Assembly: GCA_029248265.1 (NCBI GenBank)
Contig: JAQWJQ010000249.1
Coordinates: 1-52,040 of the forward strand
Direction: 5' to 3'
Length of the DNA stretch: 52,040 nt
DNA from: Planctomycetota bacterium
GTDB lineage: Bacteria > Planctomycetota > UBA1135 > GCA-002686595
In this document: in pieces, positions 31,708-40,920 of the stretch
Numbering within the stretch: the stretch's first letter is position 1
Layout: the number at the start of each line of letters is the position of its first letter
The notes under the pieces: generated by a model
What the model was told of the DNA's origin: nothing
What the model saw: only the letters and a program-made list of their open reading frames with translations
Database searches by the model: none
Position numbers and translations under genes: made by a program

Positions 31708-33294
31708 ATGAGGCGCATTCTCGCCATCCACTTACGCTCCCTGTCCATCGACCTCGCCCAGCGCCGACGACGGCGCGCTGCCAGGCACCCTGGAGCTCCG
31801 ACCACCTCCTGTGTCCTGCTCTCCCGGACGAGCAGCGGCCGCTCCCTCGTGGCCGCTCGCTGCAACGAGGCTGCTCGACGTGGCATACGCGTCGGGCTCT
31901 CCCTCGCCGAGGCCCAGGCCCTGATCGATCCACGGGTGCGCGCGCGCCACGGTGACCCCTGGGTCGAAGAGCTCACAGAGGAGCGCGACCTCCGTGCACT
32001 CCACGCCCTCGGGCAATGGCTCATGGCCCACTTCTCACCCGTCGTGGCCCTCGAGCCCCCCGACGGACTGTTCATGGACGTCGCCGGCACCGAGCGCCTG
32101 TTCGGTAACGAGGAGGACCTGTGCCGCGCGGTACTGCGCGCCATGCACCGACTGGCGATCGGCTCGCGCCTGGCGGTGGCCGACACCGTCGGCGCCGCGT
32201 CTGCCATCGCGAGGTTCGGCCGCACGCCCCGCCAGATCGTCCCCGGCGGCGATGAGGCCGTGGCCCTGGGAACGCTCCCCGTCGCGGCGCTACGCCTGCC
32301 CGAGGTCACCTGCGACGCCCTCGCCGAGCTCGGGGTCGAGTCCATCCGCGAGCTCCTCCGCCTCGACCGCGACCGCGTCGCAGCGCGCTTCGGAGGCGAC
32401 GTTGCCATGCGCCTCGACCAGGCCCTCGGACGCGCGTTCGAGTCCGTCACTCCCCTCGCCTTCGAGAGTCCCCCACAGACCGAGCGCGTGTTCGAAGGCC
32501 CGGTCCAGCAGGCAGGGACCATCGCGCAGGTCGCCGAAGAGCTCGTGGTCGAGCTGGCCGCTGAGCTCGACCGCGCGCGCCAGGGCGTCCTGGAGGCGAC
32601 CCTCGTCCTCGAGCCCTCCGACCTGCCGCCACGGCGGCTGCCCATCTCCCTCTCTCGCCCGAGCGCGGACCCCCGACACCTCTGGACCATGCTCCGGCCG
32701 AGCCTGGAGGCCGCGCACCTCGGGTTCGGCATCGAGCGGATCCGCTTCGTCGCGGTTCGCTCAGGGCGCCTACCCGCCCAGCAGGTCGGAGCTTGGGAGC
32801 CGCAGGAGGCGACCCGCGCCACCACCTCTCAGCCCCTCGATCGGCATGTGGGCGAACTGGTGGATGTCCTCGCTACTCGGCTCGGGACCCAGAGCGTCCT
32901 CGCCGCCCGGGCAGAGCCCTCGCACCTGCCCGAGCGCTCCTACTCATGGATTCGCCCCCAGGACCACCGACCCAAGGGGCCCAGCAAGCCCCGCCACACG
33001 GCGCGCCCCTCGCGACTCTTCTCGCCACCAGAGCCCGCGATCTTCGAGGGCCCTGACGGCCCGGAGGGTCCCCCCCGGCGCCTTCGCTGGCGCGGACTCG
33101 CCTATCAAGTCCGCCGAACGCGCGGCCCCGAGCGGCTCGCTCGCCCCTGGTGGGATGAGAGCCCTGCGTGGCCCGATGGGTCACCGCACACTGTGCGCGA
33201 TTACTACCGGCTAGAAACCAGCTGCGGTCGCTCCCTGTGGGCCTTTCGAGAGCCCAAGCACGGACGGACCTTCATCCAGGGGGAGTGGACCTGA
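31708..33294 (+). CDS. imuB: ImuB, inactive Y-family DNA polymerase homologue
   Basis: 528 residues. The ILAIHLRSLSIDLAQRR opening corresponds to the first polymerase strand, but the catalytic Asp of active Y-family polymerases is replaced by His. The second catalytic Asp-Glu pair is also replaced, in PDGLFMDVAGTERLFG. This is the ImuB pattern: a polymerase fold used as an adaptor that binds the clamp and recruits DnaE2. LAVADTVGAASAIARFG and ALAELGVESIRELLRLDRDRVAARFG (helix-hairpin-helix) are also typical. The C-terminus is normally where the clamp and ImuA contacts lie; here it ends with VRDYYRLETSCGRSLWAFRE. The downstream gene is convergent and 15 bases away. Confidence 0.9.
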   Translation: MRRILAIHLRSLSIDLAQRRRRRAARHPGAPTTSCVLLSRTSSGRSLVAARCNEAARRGIRVGLSLAEAQALIDPRVRARHGDPWVEELTEERDLRALHALGQWLMAHFSPVVALEPPDGLFMDVAGTERLFGNEEDLCRAVLRAMHRLAIGSRLAVADTVGAASAIARFGRTPRQIVPGGDEAVALGTLPVAALRLPEVTCDALAELGVESIRELLRLDRDRVAARFGGDVAMRLDQALGRAFESVTPLAFESPPQTERVFEGPVQQAGTIAQVAEELVVELAAELDRARQGVLEATLVLEPSDLPPRRLPISLSRPSADPRHLWTMLRPSLEAAHLGFGIERIRFVAVRSGRLPAQQVGAWEPQEATRATTSQPLDRHVGELVDVLATRLGTQSVLAARAEPSHLPERSYSWIRPQDHRPKGPSKPRHTARPSRLFSPPEPAIFEGPDGPEGPPRRLRWRGLAYQVRRTRGPERLARPWWDESPAWPDGSPHTVRDYYRLETSCGRSLWAFREPKHGRTFIQGEWT

Positions 33295-33309
33295 GGTTCC
33301 AAGACGCGC

Positions 33310-34227
33310 TCAGCGCCGCGGGCCCCCTGGGGCTGCGGGGTCGAGGGGGGGAGAGGGCGCACGGCTCCGCACCGCCACCTCAATGGGACCATTCCTTGTG
33401 CGGAGGACCGACCGTGTCCCGCCCTCTCCCAGGGCGAGGATCGCCGCTGGCCCCTTCTCGCGAAGCCCGTCCGCACTGATGAACCGCACCTGGCCGTTGG
33501 TGGCCGACGCCTCCACCACCCCCGACCAGCTCCGGTCCACACTCAACACGATCCGCCCATTCCCCGACTGAAGACGCACCACACCTGTGGAGCCCTCTGG
33601 GACTGAGACGGCGACGTCCCCGTTGGAAGTCTCCAGCTCGAGCCCCCCGCCGTGCCCCGAGACCGTCACGTCTCCATTCCCCGTCGTCCCGCGTACCTCA
33701 CCGACGCCCCCCTCGACCCTGATCGCCCCGTCGCCCGTCGAGAGCTGCGCCCCCCCGTGGCAATGGAGCAGCTCGATCGAGCCGCCGCCAGAGTCCGCCT
33801 CGACGCGCCCCAACGCACCAGAGATCGCGAGGGCCCCGTGCCGCGTCTTGAGCTGAACGTCCGCCAGGCTCGGCACCGTCACCGCCAGGTTGATCCGCTC
33901 AGACTCCCGCCGCCCTCCCTCGAACGTGGGCTCGATGACGAGCCTACCCCCACCACGGTGAATGGACGCGCCCAGCTGTTCGAAGCGCGCCCGTACACGC
34001 TCCTCGTCGCGCCCTTCGAGCCGCGCCAGGCCACGCACCTCGATCCCCGCGAGGGAGGGGTCCACCGCGACCGAGATCGAGCCAAGCTCCGCCGACACCT
34101 CGAGGGAGACTGGCCCCTCCAGGTCGAGGGGCTCGATGAGGGTGAAGGCCTCCTCGAGCTCGAAGCTCGCGCAAGAGGCGGCGAGGAGCACCGCACAGAG
34201 ACTGATGAGGGGTCGAGCGAGCAGCAT
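33310..34227 (-). CDS. Probable lipoprotein with a DUF4097-like beta-helix domain
   Basis: 305 residues from the ATG at 34227, which begins a short lipoprotein signal (ISLCAVLLAASCA, Cys19). The body is built of regular short strands in repeats such as ADVQLKTRHGALAISGALG, VEADSGGGSIELLH, AQLSTGDGAIRVEGGVG, EVRGTTGNGDVTVSG and LELETSNGDVAVSVP, the pattern of DUF4097/DUF4098 'putative adhesin' beta-helices. Such proteins sit outside the cytoplasmic membrane; many are found next to anti-sigma genes, but not here. Its role is unknown. It is divergent from the YbaK-like gene, 133 bases apart, and convergent with imuB. Confidence 0.78.
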   Translation of the reverse strand: MLLARPLISLCAVLLAASCASFELEEAFTLIEPLDLEGPVSLEVSAELGSISVAVDPSLAGIEVRGLARLEGRDEERVRARFEQLGASIHRGGGRLVIEPTFEGGRRESERINLAVTVPSLADVQLKTRHGALAISGALGRVEADSGGGSIELLHCHGGAQLSTGDGAIRVEGGVGEVRGTTGNGDVTVSGHGGGLELETSNGDVAVSVPEGSTGVVRLQSGNGRIVLSVDRSWSGVVEASATNGQVRFISADGLREKGPAAILALGEGGTRSVLRTRNGPIEVAVRSRAPSPPLDPAAPGGPRR

Positions 34228-34360
34228 TGGCGTCGTGGTTGTGGCAGATTGCAGGGCGATGGCGCCCCAGCCCCGGGGTAGCAACTGGCCGGACGGGCGA
34301 GGATAGCCCCTTTGAGCGAGATCTCCGCTCCGAGACCTCCACCCGAGACGACGCTCGCCC

Positions 34361-34870
34361 ATGACCGTAGATCCCCAGGCCTGCATCGGCCCCACAGCGA
34401 CCACCGCCCGAATCCGAGCCCTGCTGGACGACGCCGGTGTGACCTATCGTTATGTCGAGCACGAGCCGACCCGGACCAGTGAAGAGTCGGCCGCCGCACG
34501 GGGCGAGGACCTCGCGGTCGGGGGCAAGTCCATCGTCCTGAAGGTCGGAGACACCTACAGGGTCTGCGTCTTGTCGGCTGCGAGGCAACTCAACTCCAAC
34601 CGAGTCCGCCGGCACTTCAGGGAGAGCCGCGCGCGCTTCGCCGCCCGCGAGGAGCTCATGGACCTGACCGGTCTCGTCCCCGGCTGCGTCCCACCCTTCG
34701 GGCCGCCCATCCTCGAGCCGGCCAATTGCCTCGACGAGGCCTTCCTGGAGAACGACCGGATCGCCTTCAACGCGGGCTCCTTGACCTGCTCGATCGTGAT
34801 GCCCCTCGAGCCCTACCTCGAGCTCGCTCGGCCCGAGGTGTTCTCCTTCTCCAAGCCACCGGCCCCCTGA
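34361..34870 (+). CDS. YbaK/EbsC-type aminoacyl-tRNA editing deacylase
   Basis: 169 residues. The family landmarks are present: ALLDDAGVTYRYVEHEPTRTSEESAAARG at the N-terminus, the conserved Lys in GGKSIVLKVGD, and the glycine/proline loop GLVPGCVPPFG that forms the editing pocket (GxxxP). Members clear misacylated tRNA, most often Cys-tRNA(Pro) or Ala-tRNA(Pro), acting in trans in the cytoplasm; which tRNA is used cannot be read from sequence. The ATG at 34361 is the natural start. No operon partner; it is convergent with the giant helicase gene, 48 bases apart. Confidence 0.88.
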   Translation: MTVDPQACIGPTATTARIRALLDDAGVTYRYVEHEPTRTSEESAAARGEDLAVGGKSIVLKVGDTYRVCVLSAARQLNSNRVRRHFRESRARFAAREELMDLTGLVPGCVPPFGPPILEPANCLDEAFLENDRIAFNAGSLTCSIVMPLEPYLELARPEVFSFSKPPAP

Positions 34871-34918
34871 GGATGAGGAGACCGGCGCAAGCAGCCTGAC
34901 GCGACGAGGGGCGGGGGA

Positions 34919-37900
34919 CTACTCAGCGGGCTTGAGGGCTGTCCCCGGCCCGGGGTCTGAAGCGAGCCGCTCTCGGAGGAGGGCGTCGAGGCGCTCGACC
35001 TCCGCGTCCGCGTCCCGCCACCAGTCGACGGTCCAGACCCGGAGCAGGTCCCAGCCGAGGCCCTCGAGGACCATGGGGCGCAGCCGATCTCGATCTCGCG
35101 CCGTCGCCGAGCGAGCGTAGTTCTCTCCGTCCGTCTCGATACCTGCCAGGTATCGACCCGGCCGGCCAGGGTGCACCACCGCCACGTCCACCCGAACGCT
35201 CGACGCCCCCACTCCTGTGGCGACCTCCCATCCGCGCTCCACGAGACGGGCGGCGAGTCGCTCGACCAATCCATCCGTGGTCCCCCCGGAGGCGACGCTC
35301 GGCGCGCTGCCGCTTCCCGCGCCCCGCGCCGCGTGACGCAGGAAGGCCTGCAGGTCCCGAACGGCCCGCGCGCTGGTCCGCGCGAGGTCGATCTGATCAG
35401 GCCGAAGGGACGTGAACACCAGCACCTCCTCACGGGCACGGGTCACCGCGACGTTGAGCCGGCGCTCGCCGCCGTCCTTGTTCAGCGGCCCGAAGTTCAT
35501 GGACACGTTGCCCCGCTCGTCCGGCCCGTAGCCCACGGAGAACACGATCACGTCGCGCTCGTCACCCTGGACGTTCTCGAGGTTCTTCACGAACACGGGC
35601 TCGTCCGCGCTCTCGTCGAAGAAGGCCTCCAGCTCCGGGTGCTCGCGCACGGCTCTGTCGAAGAGGTCCATGACCAGGGTCTGCTGCGCTTGGCTGAAGG
35701 TCACGACGCCGACCGAGCGGTCACGCTGCGCGGGGTCCTTGAGGCGCCGGACGACCTCGTCCACCACCTCCCTGGCCTCCACCGCGTTCGTCCTGGTGCG
35801 CCCCTTGTCGTAGACGCCGCCCTCCACGTAGCGCGAGGACACGCCGAGCCCCTCGGAGGAGTTCGAGGGGAACGTGAGGAGCCCCCCGTCGTAGTAGCGC
35901 TCGTTGCTGAAGGCGATCAGGCTCTCGTGGCGGCTGCGGTAGTGCCAGGCCAGCCGCTGGGTGGGGACCTGGGCGCCGATGCACTCCTCGAGGATGCTCT
36001 CGAGGTCCTGGATCTCGTCCTCCTCCACGGCCTCGTCCTCGCTGCGGCTGAAGAAGCTCGTCGGCGGGAGCTGCTTGGGGTCTCCGACGATCACCGCCTG
36101 GCTCCCCCGCGCGATGGCGCCGATCCCGTCCCAGACGGGAATCTGCGACGCCTCGTCGAAGACGACCAGGTCGAAGCGCGGGTGGTCCGCCTCCAGGTAC
36201 TGGGCGACCGACATGGGGCTCATGAGGAAGCATGGCTTGAGCTCCATCGCCAGCTCACCAACCTCGGCGAGCAGGCGCCGGATCGCCATGTGCCGGGTCT
36301 TCTTGGTGATCTCACGCTGCAGGATGCCCAGCGCGGTCCCGCGGTTCTTCTCCCGCAAGGTCGCCGGCTGGGGTCGGTTCGCTCCGACCCGCTGACGGAC
36401 CTCTTCCCGCGCCGCCTCGAGGCGCTCCTCATCGAGGCCCTTGAAGCGCTCCATGGCGCGGCCTTGATCCGCGCCATCGAACGCCTTGAGCGCCCCATCC
36501 GCGGAGATCTCGTGGAGAACCCAGGCCTGCGAGTACGCCTGGTCGAAGGCATGACGGGCCCGGCCGCCGCGGATCCGGCCGTCCTCGAGCGCGGCGACGA
36601 CGTCGCCTCGTCCCGCCTCCAGCGCCGCGGCACGCAGGGCCTGCCAGCGGGTCCAGCCGCGGAGCTCTCCCCAACGATCCGCCCAGCGCAGGGTGAGCGA
36701 CTGCAGGTCCGCCACCTCGTCCCGGGACCAACTCACCGGCGCCCCCGGGAGCGGCCGGGCGGCCTCCTCCGCGGCGGCCTTGCGGACGCCGAGCTCGACC
36801 AGCGCTTGCTCCAGCTCACGGGCGAGGGTGGAGAGCCTCCCCTCTGGATCCGTCCACTCACCGCTCCAGTGGGTCGCGAGCGACTCCGCGACAGACTGCG
36901 GGGTGAGCCCCGCCTCCGGCGCGAACGCGGCCGAGGCCCCGGCGAGGTCGCGCACCCGCTGCAGGTGTTCGGAGCAAGCGCCGAGGTCCCGCGGGTCGGC
37001 GGCCCACGAGGGGCCAAGCGCCGCGCGCTCGAGGCCGCTGACCTCGCCGAGCTCACGCTCCAGTTCGAGCGCCCGCTGGACCTCGTCGAGGCCGCACAGG
37101 GCGTCCTCATTTCCAATGGCGTCCGGCTCACGGGCGATACCACGGAACGCGTCCCGCAGCGCCCGGCGCCCGCGCCAGCGCGTGAGCAGTCCGAAGAGCC
37201 CGCTGGCCAGGGTGTCCCGCCGCGCCCGCTCCAGCCCGTCGAGGTCGAGGGACCCCGGCGCCGCCCGATAACGTGTGTCGAAGCCCGCCTGGAGCGCCGC
37301 GAGCTCCGTCGCGGCGTCGAGGAGGACCGCCGCGCGGCCGAGGTGGGGCCCACCCTCGAGGAGCGCCGCGCCATCAGCCCCGAGCGCGGGAGCGCCCTCA
37401 AGCGCCCCGGTGAGCGCGAGCAGGAGGTCCCACCCCTCCCTGGAGGTGGGCGAGGTCAACCCGAGCAGGCCCATGACCTGATCCGCCGCCGCCAGAAACT
37501 CGGACGCCGCTCCGTCAAAGGCCATCAGCGCCGCACGGGTCTCGTCCTCGATGATCGGCGAGTAGGCCCGGCGCCCGACGAGGAGGAGCGGGTGCTCGGG
37601 TGACACCAGCTGCTCCTCGGCCACGGGGTCGAGCTCATCGAGGGCTCGCCTCCAGGCGCCGAGCTGCTCCGAGGAGACGGCGGTGGGGTCGTCGAGGTCG
37701 AGCTCGAGGGTCGCCGCGCCCCGCCTGGCCGCCGAGGCGGGACCGGCGATGACCCCGTGGATCGACTCACCGGAGCTCCGCTCACGGTGCAGGGAGTCCA
37801 CATGGCCGTTGAGGCGGCCCCGCGCCGCGTCGACCTCGTCGGTCACTTCCTCCCAACGCCGGCGCCGCGCGCCGCGCACGCGCCCCTCCTCGAGGGACTC

Positions 37901-40867
37901 CTTGAACTGCTCGAGGACGCCCTTCTTGTTGGCCTTGTTCGAGTGCAGCTCGAGGCAGGCGGGCCCGAGCCCCAGCCCGCGCAGCCGCCGGTGCACCACG
38001 TCGAGCGCGGCCATCTTCTCCGAGACGAACAGGACCCGCTGCCCCCTGGCGATGACGTGGGCGATCAGGTTGGTGATGGTCTGCGACTTGCCCGTCCCCG
38101 GCGGTCCCTCGAGCACCATGGTGCGCCCGCGCGCCGCCGCGAGGATCGCGCTGAGCTGGGTCGAGTCATACGAGAGCGGCGCGAAGACCTCGCTGGCCCC
38201 GACCGCCCCGTCGAGTTCCTCGGGCGAGATGCCGGTCCCTTCCTCCTCGAAGGGCTCCCGAGGACGGTCGAGGAGGTGCGCCACGAGGGCGTTCTCGCGC
38301 AAGACGTCAGAGCGGTCGCGAAGGTCACGCCAGAGCAGGTACTTGGAGAAGGAGTAGAGGCCCACCTGCCCCTCCTCGGTGACCTCCCAGCCATCCTCGT
38401 CCTTGATCGCGTCCTTGATGATCCGCAACACGAGCGCGACATCCACGCCCTTGGCGTCCTCGGGGAGAGGGTCCAAGCCCGTGACGTCCACGTCATGATC
38501 CCGCCGGAGATACTCCAGGAGCGTCACGTTGATGCGCGTCTCGTCCCCCCCCTTCACCAACGAGTAGCCCGCGCGGCCGGACTTGCGCTTGATCTCGAGC
38601 GGGATGAGCAGCAGCGGCGCGCGGCGCGAGCGAGTGGCCTCGCGCGTCTCGCGATAAGAGAGGAAGCCGACCGCCAGGTAGAGGCTGTTGGCCCCGCCCT
38701 CCTCACGCGCCGTGCGAGCCTCGCGATAGACATTCGTGAGGCGCACGTCGAGCTCCGACGCGTCCAGGTAGGAGCGCAGCTCCCCCGCCTCCACCCCTGT
38801 GGAGAGCAACGAGTCCAGCCCGCGTACGGCCTCCTCGTCGGGCACGCCCTTGCCTGGCAACTCTGAGGGCCGCTCGAGGACGGCGAAGGCCCCCCCCTCC
38901 GCCAGCCGGTCCTCGACGGCGTCGAGCTTGCTCCCGAGCACGGGAATGACCCGCTTGCTCCCGCTGGAGGAGTTCAGGAGCCGATTGCGCATGGTCAGGT
39001 CGAGGAGCTGCCGGAGCCACCGATCGAGTCGGGTCTCCGGTGTCTCCTCCGCCTCACGCCGCAGGCGATCCGCCTCCAGATACGACCTCAGGTCTGCCTC
39101 GAGGTCACGGGCCGAAGCCGTCGGCGCCGCCGCGCTCTGTCCGACCCCCGGGGTGGCTCCCCCTTGGCCGCTGGAGGCGAGCGTCGGGAGCGGCAACATG
39201 CCGCCGCGGCGCGCGCGGGCCACGTCGACGGCGAACCGAAACACGGTCCGGTCCTGCAGCTCCCGCTCCGCCACCTCACGGGCCCCCGCGAAGTCCGGCG
39301 AGGGCCGGTGGCAGGCTCCGGTGGGATCGAAGACACAGATCTCGGCCAGCTCGACGCGCTTCGAGAGCCGCAGGGGCTCCTCCACGAGAGGGTTCGAGAA
39401 GGTGCGCTCCACCAACCAGGCCCCCACGAAGGCGTGCCCTCGGATCACGATGATGATGGGGTGGAGCCCAGCCTGCTCCATGGCCGCCGCCGCCAGGAGC
39501 GAGACGTCGAGGCAAGTGGCGAGCCGCGCCTCCTCGATGGCCGCGGGGAACCGCACGCGCTGCCCGTCGCTCTCGAAGCTCGCCGGCGGATTGACGTAGC
39601 TGATTCGCGCGTCGAGGAGCGCCCCGTAGATCGCCTCCACCATGTGAAGGGCGTGCACCGGGTCCCGCGACTGATAGCCGCTGAGCGCGGTCTCGTGGCC
39701 TGACCTCTCGAGCCGCTGTGCCGCCGACGAGAGCAGGCTCGCCACGAAGGGCGCGTTGGGTAAGACGAAGGCGGCGAGGACCTCGGGGAGCGCGGACGTA
39801 CCGGGCCAGGAGTCCGCCGGGTGCAACTCCCAGGGGGCCCGCGCGTAGCCCAGCTCGAACGCCTCCGAGGAGAGGACGCGCGCCACCACGGCGCCCTCGG
39901 CCCGCTCAGTCAACCGCGCCAGGAATGCCGGCTCGTAGCGGAGGAGACCATCGAGCCGGTCCGCGTCGAGCTCGAGCTCTTCCCCCGCCGCGAGCGGGGG
40001 CAGCTCAAGTACGGCGTCCGGGAAGAACGCGGGCGCCGATGAGAGGCACAGCGAAGAGGCTGGGAGCGCCGCTTCCGACGCGTTCCGAAGGTGCACCGCG
40101 TGGAGCGGGGAGCGGCGCCCACGGAGCATCGCCAGGTGGACTCTCGGGAGCAACTTCAGCGAGATTTCGATACGCGCCGCTCCCCCCGCCGGGTCAGGCT
40201 CACTCGCCGCGCTGCCGACCGCCGATTCGAAGCGGCCCTCAAGGGAGCCGTCGCTGTCGAAGCCGCCCTCCTCCTGCTGCGGCGAGAGCGGCGCGAGATC
40301 GATGACCGCGCCATCCACTGCGTCGAGGCGCTCGAGGTCCGCGTCCACCTGGACGAGCCGCCGCTCGATGGCTTCCTGGTCGACCCCCTCAACGCCTCCG
40401 CTCGCAGCCAGCAGCTCTCGGGCCTCCGCCAGCCGTGCCCTCTGCACGGAGGCGGTCCGGGCCAGGGCCGCGCGTTCGGTCAGCCGAGCGGCGGCGTTCA
40501 AGCGCCACGCCGTGGGGAAGCGCCGCTCCAGGTCGGCCATGAAGGCGCGGAGCTGCCCCTCGATCTCCGGCGGGAGGCCAGCCTCCAGCAGTTCGGCGTG
40601 ACTGGAACGGGCCTGCTCAGCCCGCGCAGCGGCAGTCCCAGGCACCCCGGACTCGAGGGCGATCTGCATCGAGTCCCTGAGCACCTGAAACAGACGCAGG
40701 ACGCGCTCGCGCTCGGCGCCATCGGGGTCCACGTCGACCCGCTCGGCCGGAGTCCCATCGGCCGCACTCCCCACCGCAGCCGGCGAGGGAGCGCCGAGCT
40801 TGGGGGTGAGGCTCGGCTTCGGGGCGGGCTGATCGGGGGAGGCTTCCATCGCGCTGGAGCGCCTCAT
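34919..40867 (-). CDS. Giant DUF4011-type SF1 helicase with C-terminal Vsr-like nuclease
   Basis: 1982 residues. N-terminus to ~400: helical and beta stretches of unknown type. About 400-520: a transglutaminase-like module with Cys near 452 (ATCLDVSLLAAAAMEQAG), His near 479 (RGHAFVGAWLVE) and Asp in CVFDPTGACH. About 610-740: DUF4011 (RLDRWLRQLLDLTMRNRLLN). SF1 helicase: Walker A EGPPGTGKSQ near 920, Walker B FDEASQIP near 1570, GDPKQLPP, and the late motif LNVAVTRAREEVLVFTSL near 1810. C-terminus ~1855-1970: a PD-(D/E)XK/Vsr-like nuclease (RVDVAVVHP, then GIETDGENYARS). This architecture is that of DUF4011-helicase-Vsr proteins reported as antiphage defence (Hhe type). It stands alone, with no obvious accessory genes. 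Confidence 0.88.
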   Translation of the reverse strand: MRRSSAMEASPDQPAPKPSLTPKLGAPSPAAVGSAADGTPAERVDVDPDGAERERVLRLFQVLRDSMQIALESGVPGTAAARAEQARSSHAELLEAGLPPEIEGQLRAFMADLERRFPTAWRLNAAARLTERAALARTASVQRARLAEARELLAASGGVEGVDQEAIERRLVQVDADLERLDAVDGAVIDLAPLSPQQEEGGFDSDGSLEGRFESAVGSAASEPDPAGGAARIEISLKLLPRVHLAMLRGRRSPLHAVHLRNASEAALPASSLCLSSAPAFFPDAVLELPPLAAGEELELDADRLDGLLRYEPAFLARLTERAEGAVVARVLSSEAFELGYARAPWELHPADSWPGTSALPEVLAAFVLPNAPFVASLLSSAAQRLERSGHETALSGYQSRDPVHALHMVEAIYGALLDARISYVNPPASFESDGQRVRFPAAIEEARLATCLDVSLLAAAAMEQAGLHPIIIVIRGHAFVGAWLVERTFSNPLVEEPLRLSKRVELAEICVFDPTGACHRPSPDFAGAREVAERELQDRTVFRFAVDVARARRGGMLPLPTLASSGQGGATPGVGQSAAAPTASARDLEADLRSYLEADRLRREAEETPETRLDRWLRQLLDLTMRNRLLNSSSGSKRVIPVLGSKLDAVEDRLAEGGAFAVLERPSELPGKGVPDEEAVRGLDSLLSTGVEAGELRSYLDASELDVRLTNVYREARTAREEGGANSLYLAVGFLSYRETREATRSRRAPLLLIPLEIKRKSGRAGYSLVKGGDETRINVTLLEYLRRDHDVDVTGLDPLPEDAKGVDVALVLRIIKDAIKDEDGWEVTEEGQVGLYSFSKYLLWRDLRDRSDVLRENALVAHLLDRPREPFEEEGTGISPEELDGAVGASEVFAPLSYDSTQLSAILAAARGRTMVLEGPPGTGKSQTITNLIAHVIARGQRVLFVSEKMAALDVVHRRLRGLGLGPACLELHSNKANKKGVLEQFKESLEEGRVRGARRRRWEEVTDEVDAARGRLNGHVDSLHRERSSGESIHGVIAGPASAARRGAATLELDLDDPTAVSSEQLGAWRRALDELDPVAEEQLVSPEHPLLLVGRRAYSPIIEDETRAALMAFDGAASEFLAAADQVMGLLGLTSPTSREGWDLLLALTGALEGAPALGADGAALLEGGPHLGRAAVLLDAATELAALQAGFDTRYRAAPGSLDLDGLERARRDTLASGLFGLLTRWRGRRALRDAFRGIAREPDAIGNEDALCGLDEVQRALELERELGEVSGLERAALGPSWAADPRDLGACSEHLQRVRDLAGASAAFAPEAGLTPQSVAESLATHWSGEWTDPEGRLSTLARELEQALVELGVRKAAAEEAARPLPGAPVSWSRDEVADLQSLTLRWADRWGELRGWTRWQALRAAALEAGRGDVVAALEDGRIRGGRARHAFDQAYSQAWVLHEISADGALKAFDGADQGRAMERFKGLDEERLEAAREEVRQRVGANRPQPATLREKNRGTALGILQREITKKTRHMAIRRLLAEVGELAMELKPCFLMSPMSVAQYLEADHPRFDLVVFDEASQIPVWDGIGAIARGSQAVIVGDPKQLPPTSFFSRSEDEAVEEDEIQDLESILEECIGAQVPTQRLAWHYRSRHESLIAFSNERYYDGGLLTFPSNSSEGLGVSSRYVEGGVYDKGRTRTNAVEAREVVDEVVRRLKDPAQRDRSVGVVTFSQAQQTLVMDLFDRAVREHPELEAFFDESADEPVFVKNLENVQGDERDVIVFSVGYGPDERGNVSMNFGPLNKDGGERRLNVAVTRAREEVLVFTSLRPDQIDLARTSARAVRDLQAFLRHAARGAGSGSAPSVASGGTTDGLVERLAARLVERGWEVATGVGASSVRVDVAVVHPGRPGRYLAGIETDGENYARSATARDRDRLRPMVLEGLGWDLLRVWTVDWWRDADAEVERLDALLRERLASDPGPGTALKPAE

Positions 40868-40920
40868 GGCGACGCGTCCAGGGGAGACTCTAGCAGGGCG
40901 CGCGTCCCCGGGTCGGGCCC

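Noticed and set aside
35171-37603. 810-codon plus-strand frame opposite the giant helicase
   Set aside because: It lies inside the helicase, whose motifs are unmistakable. The product has no recognisable family.
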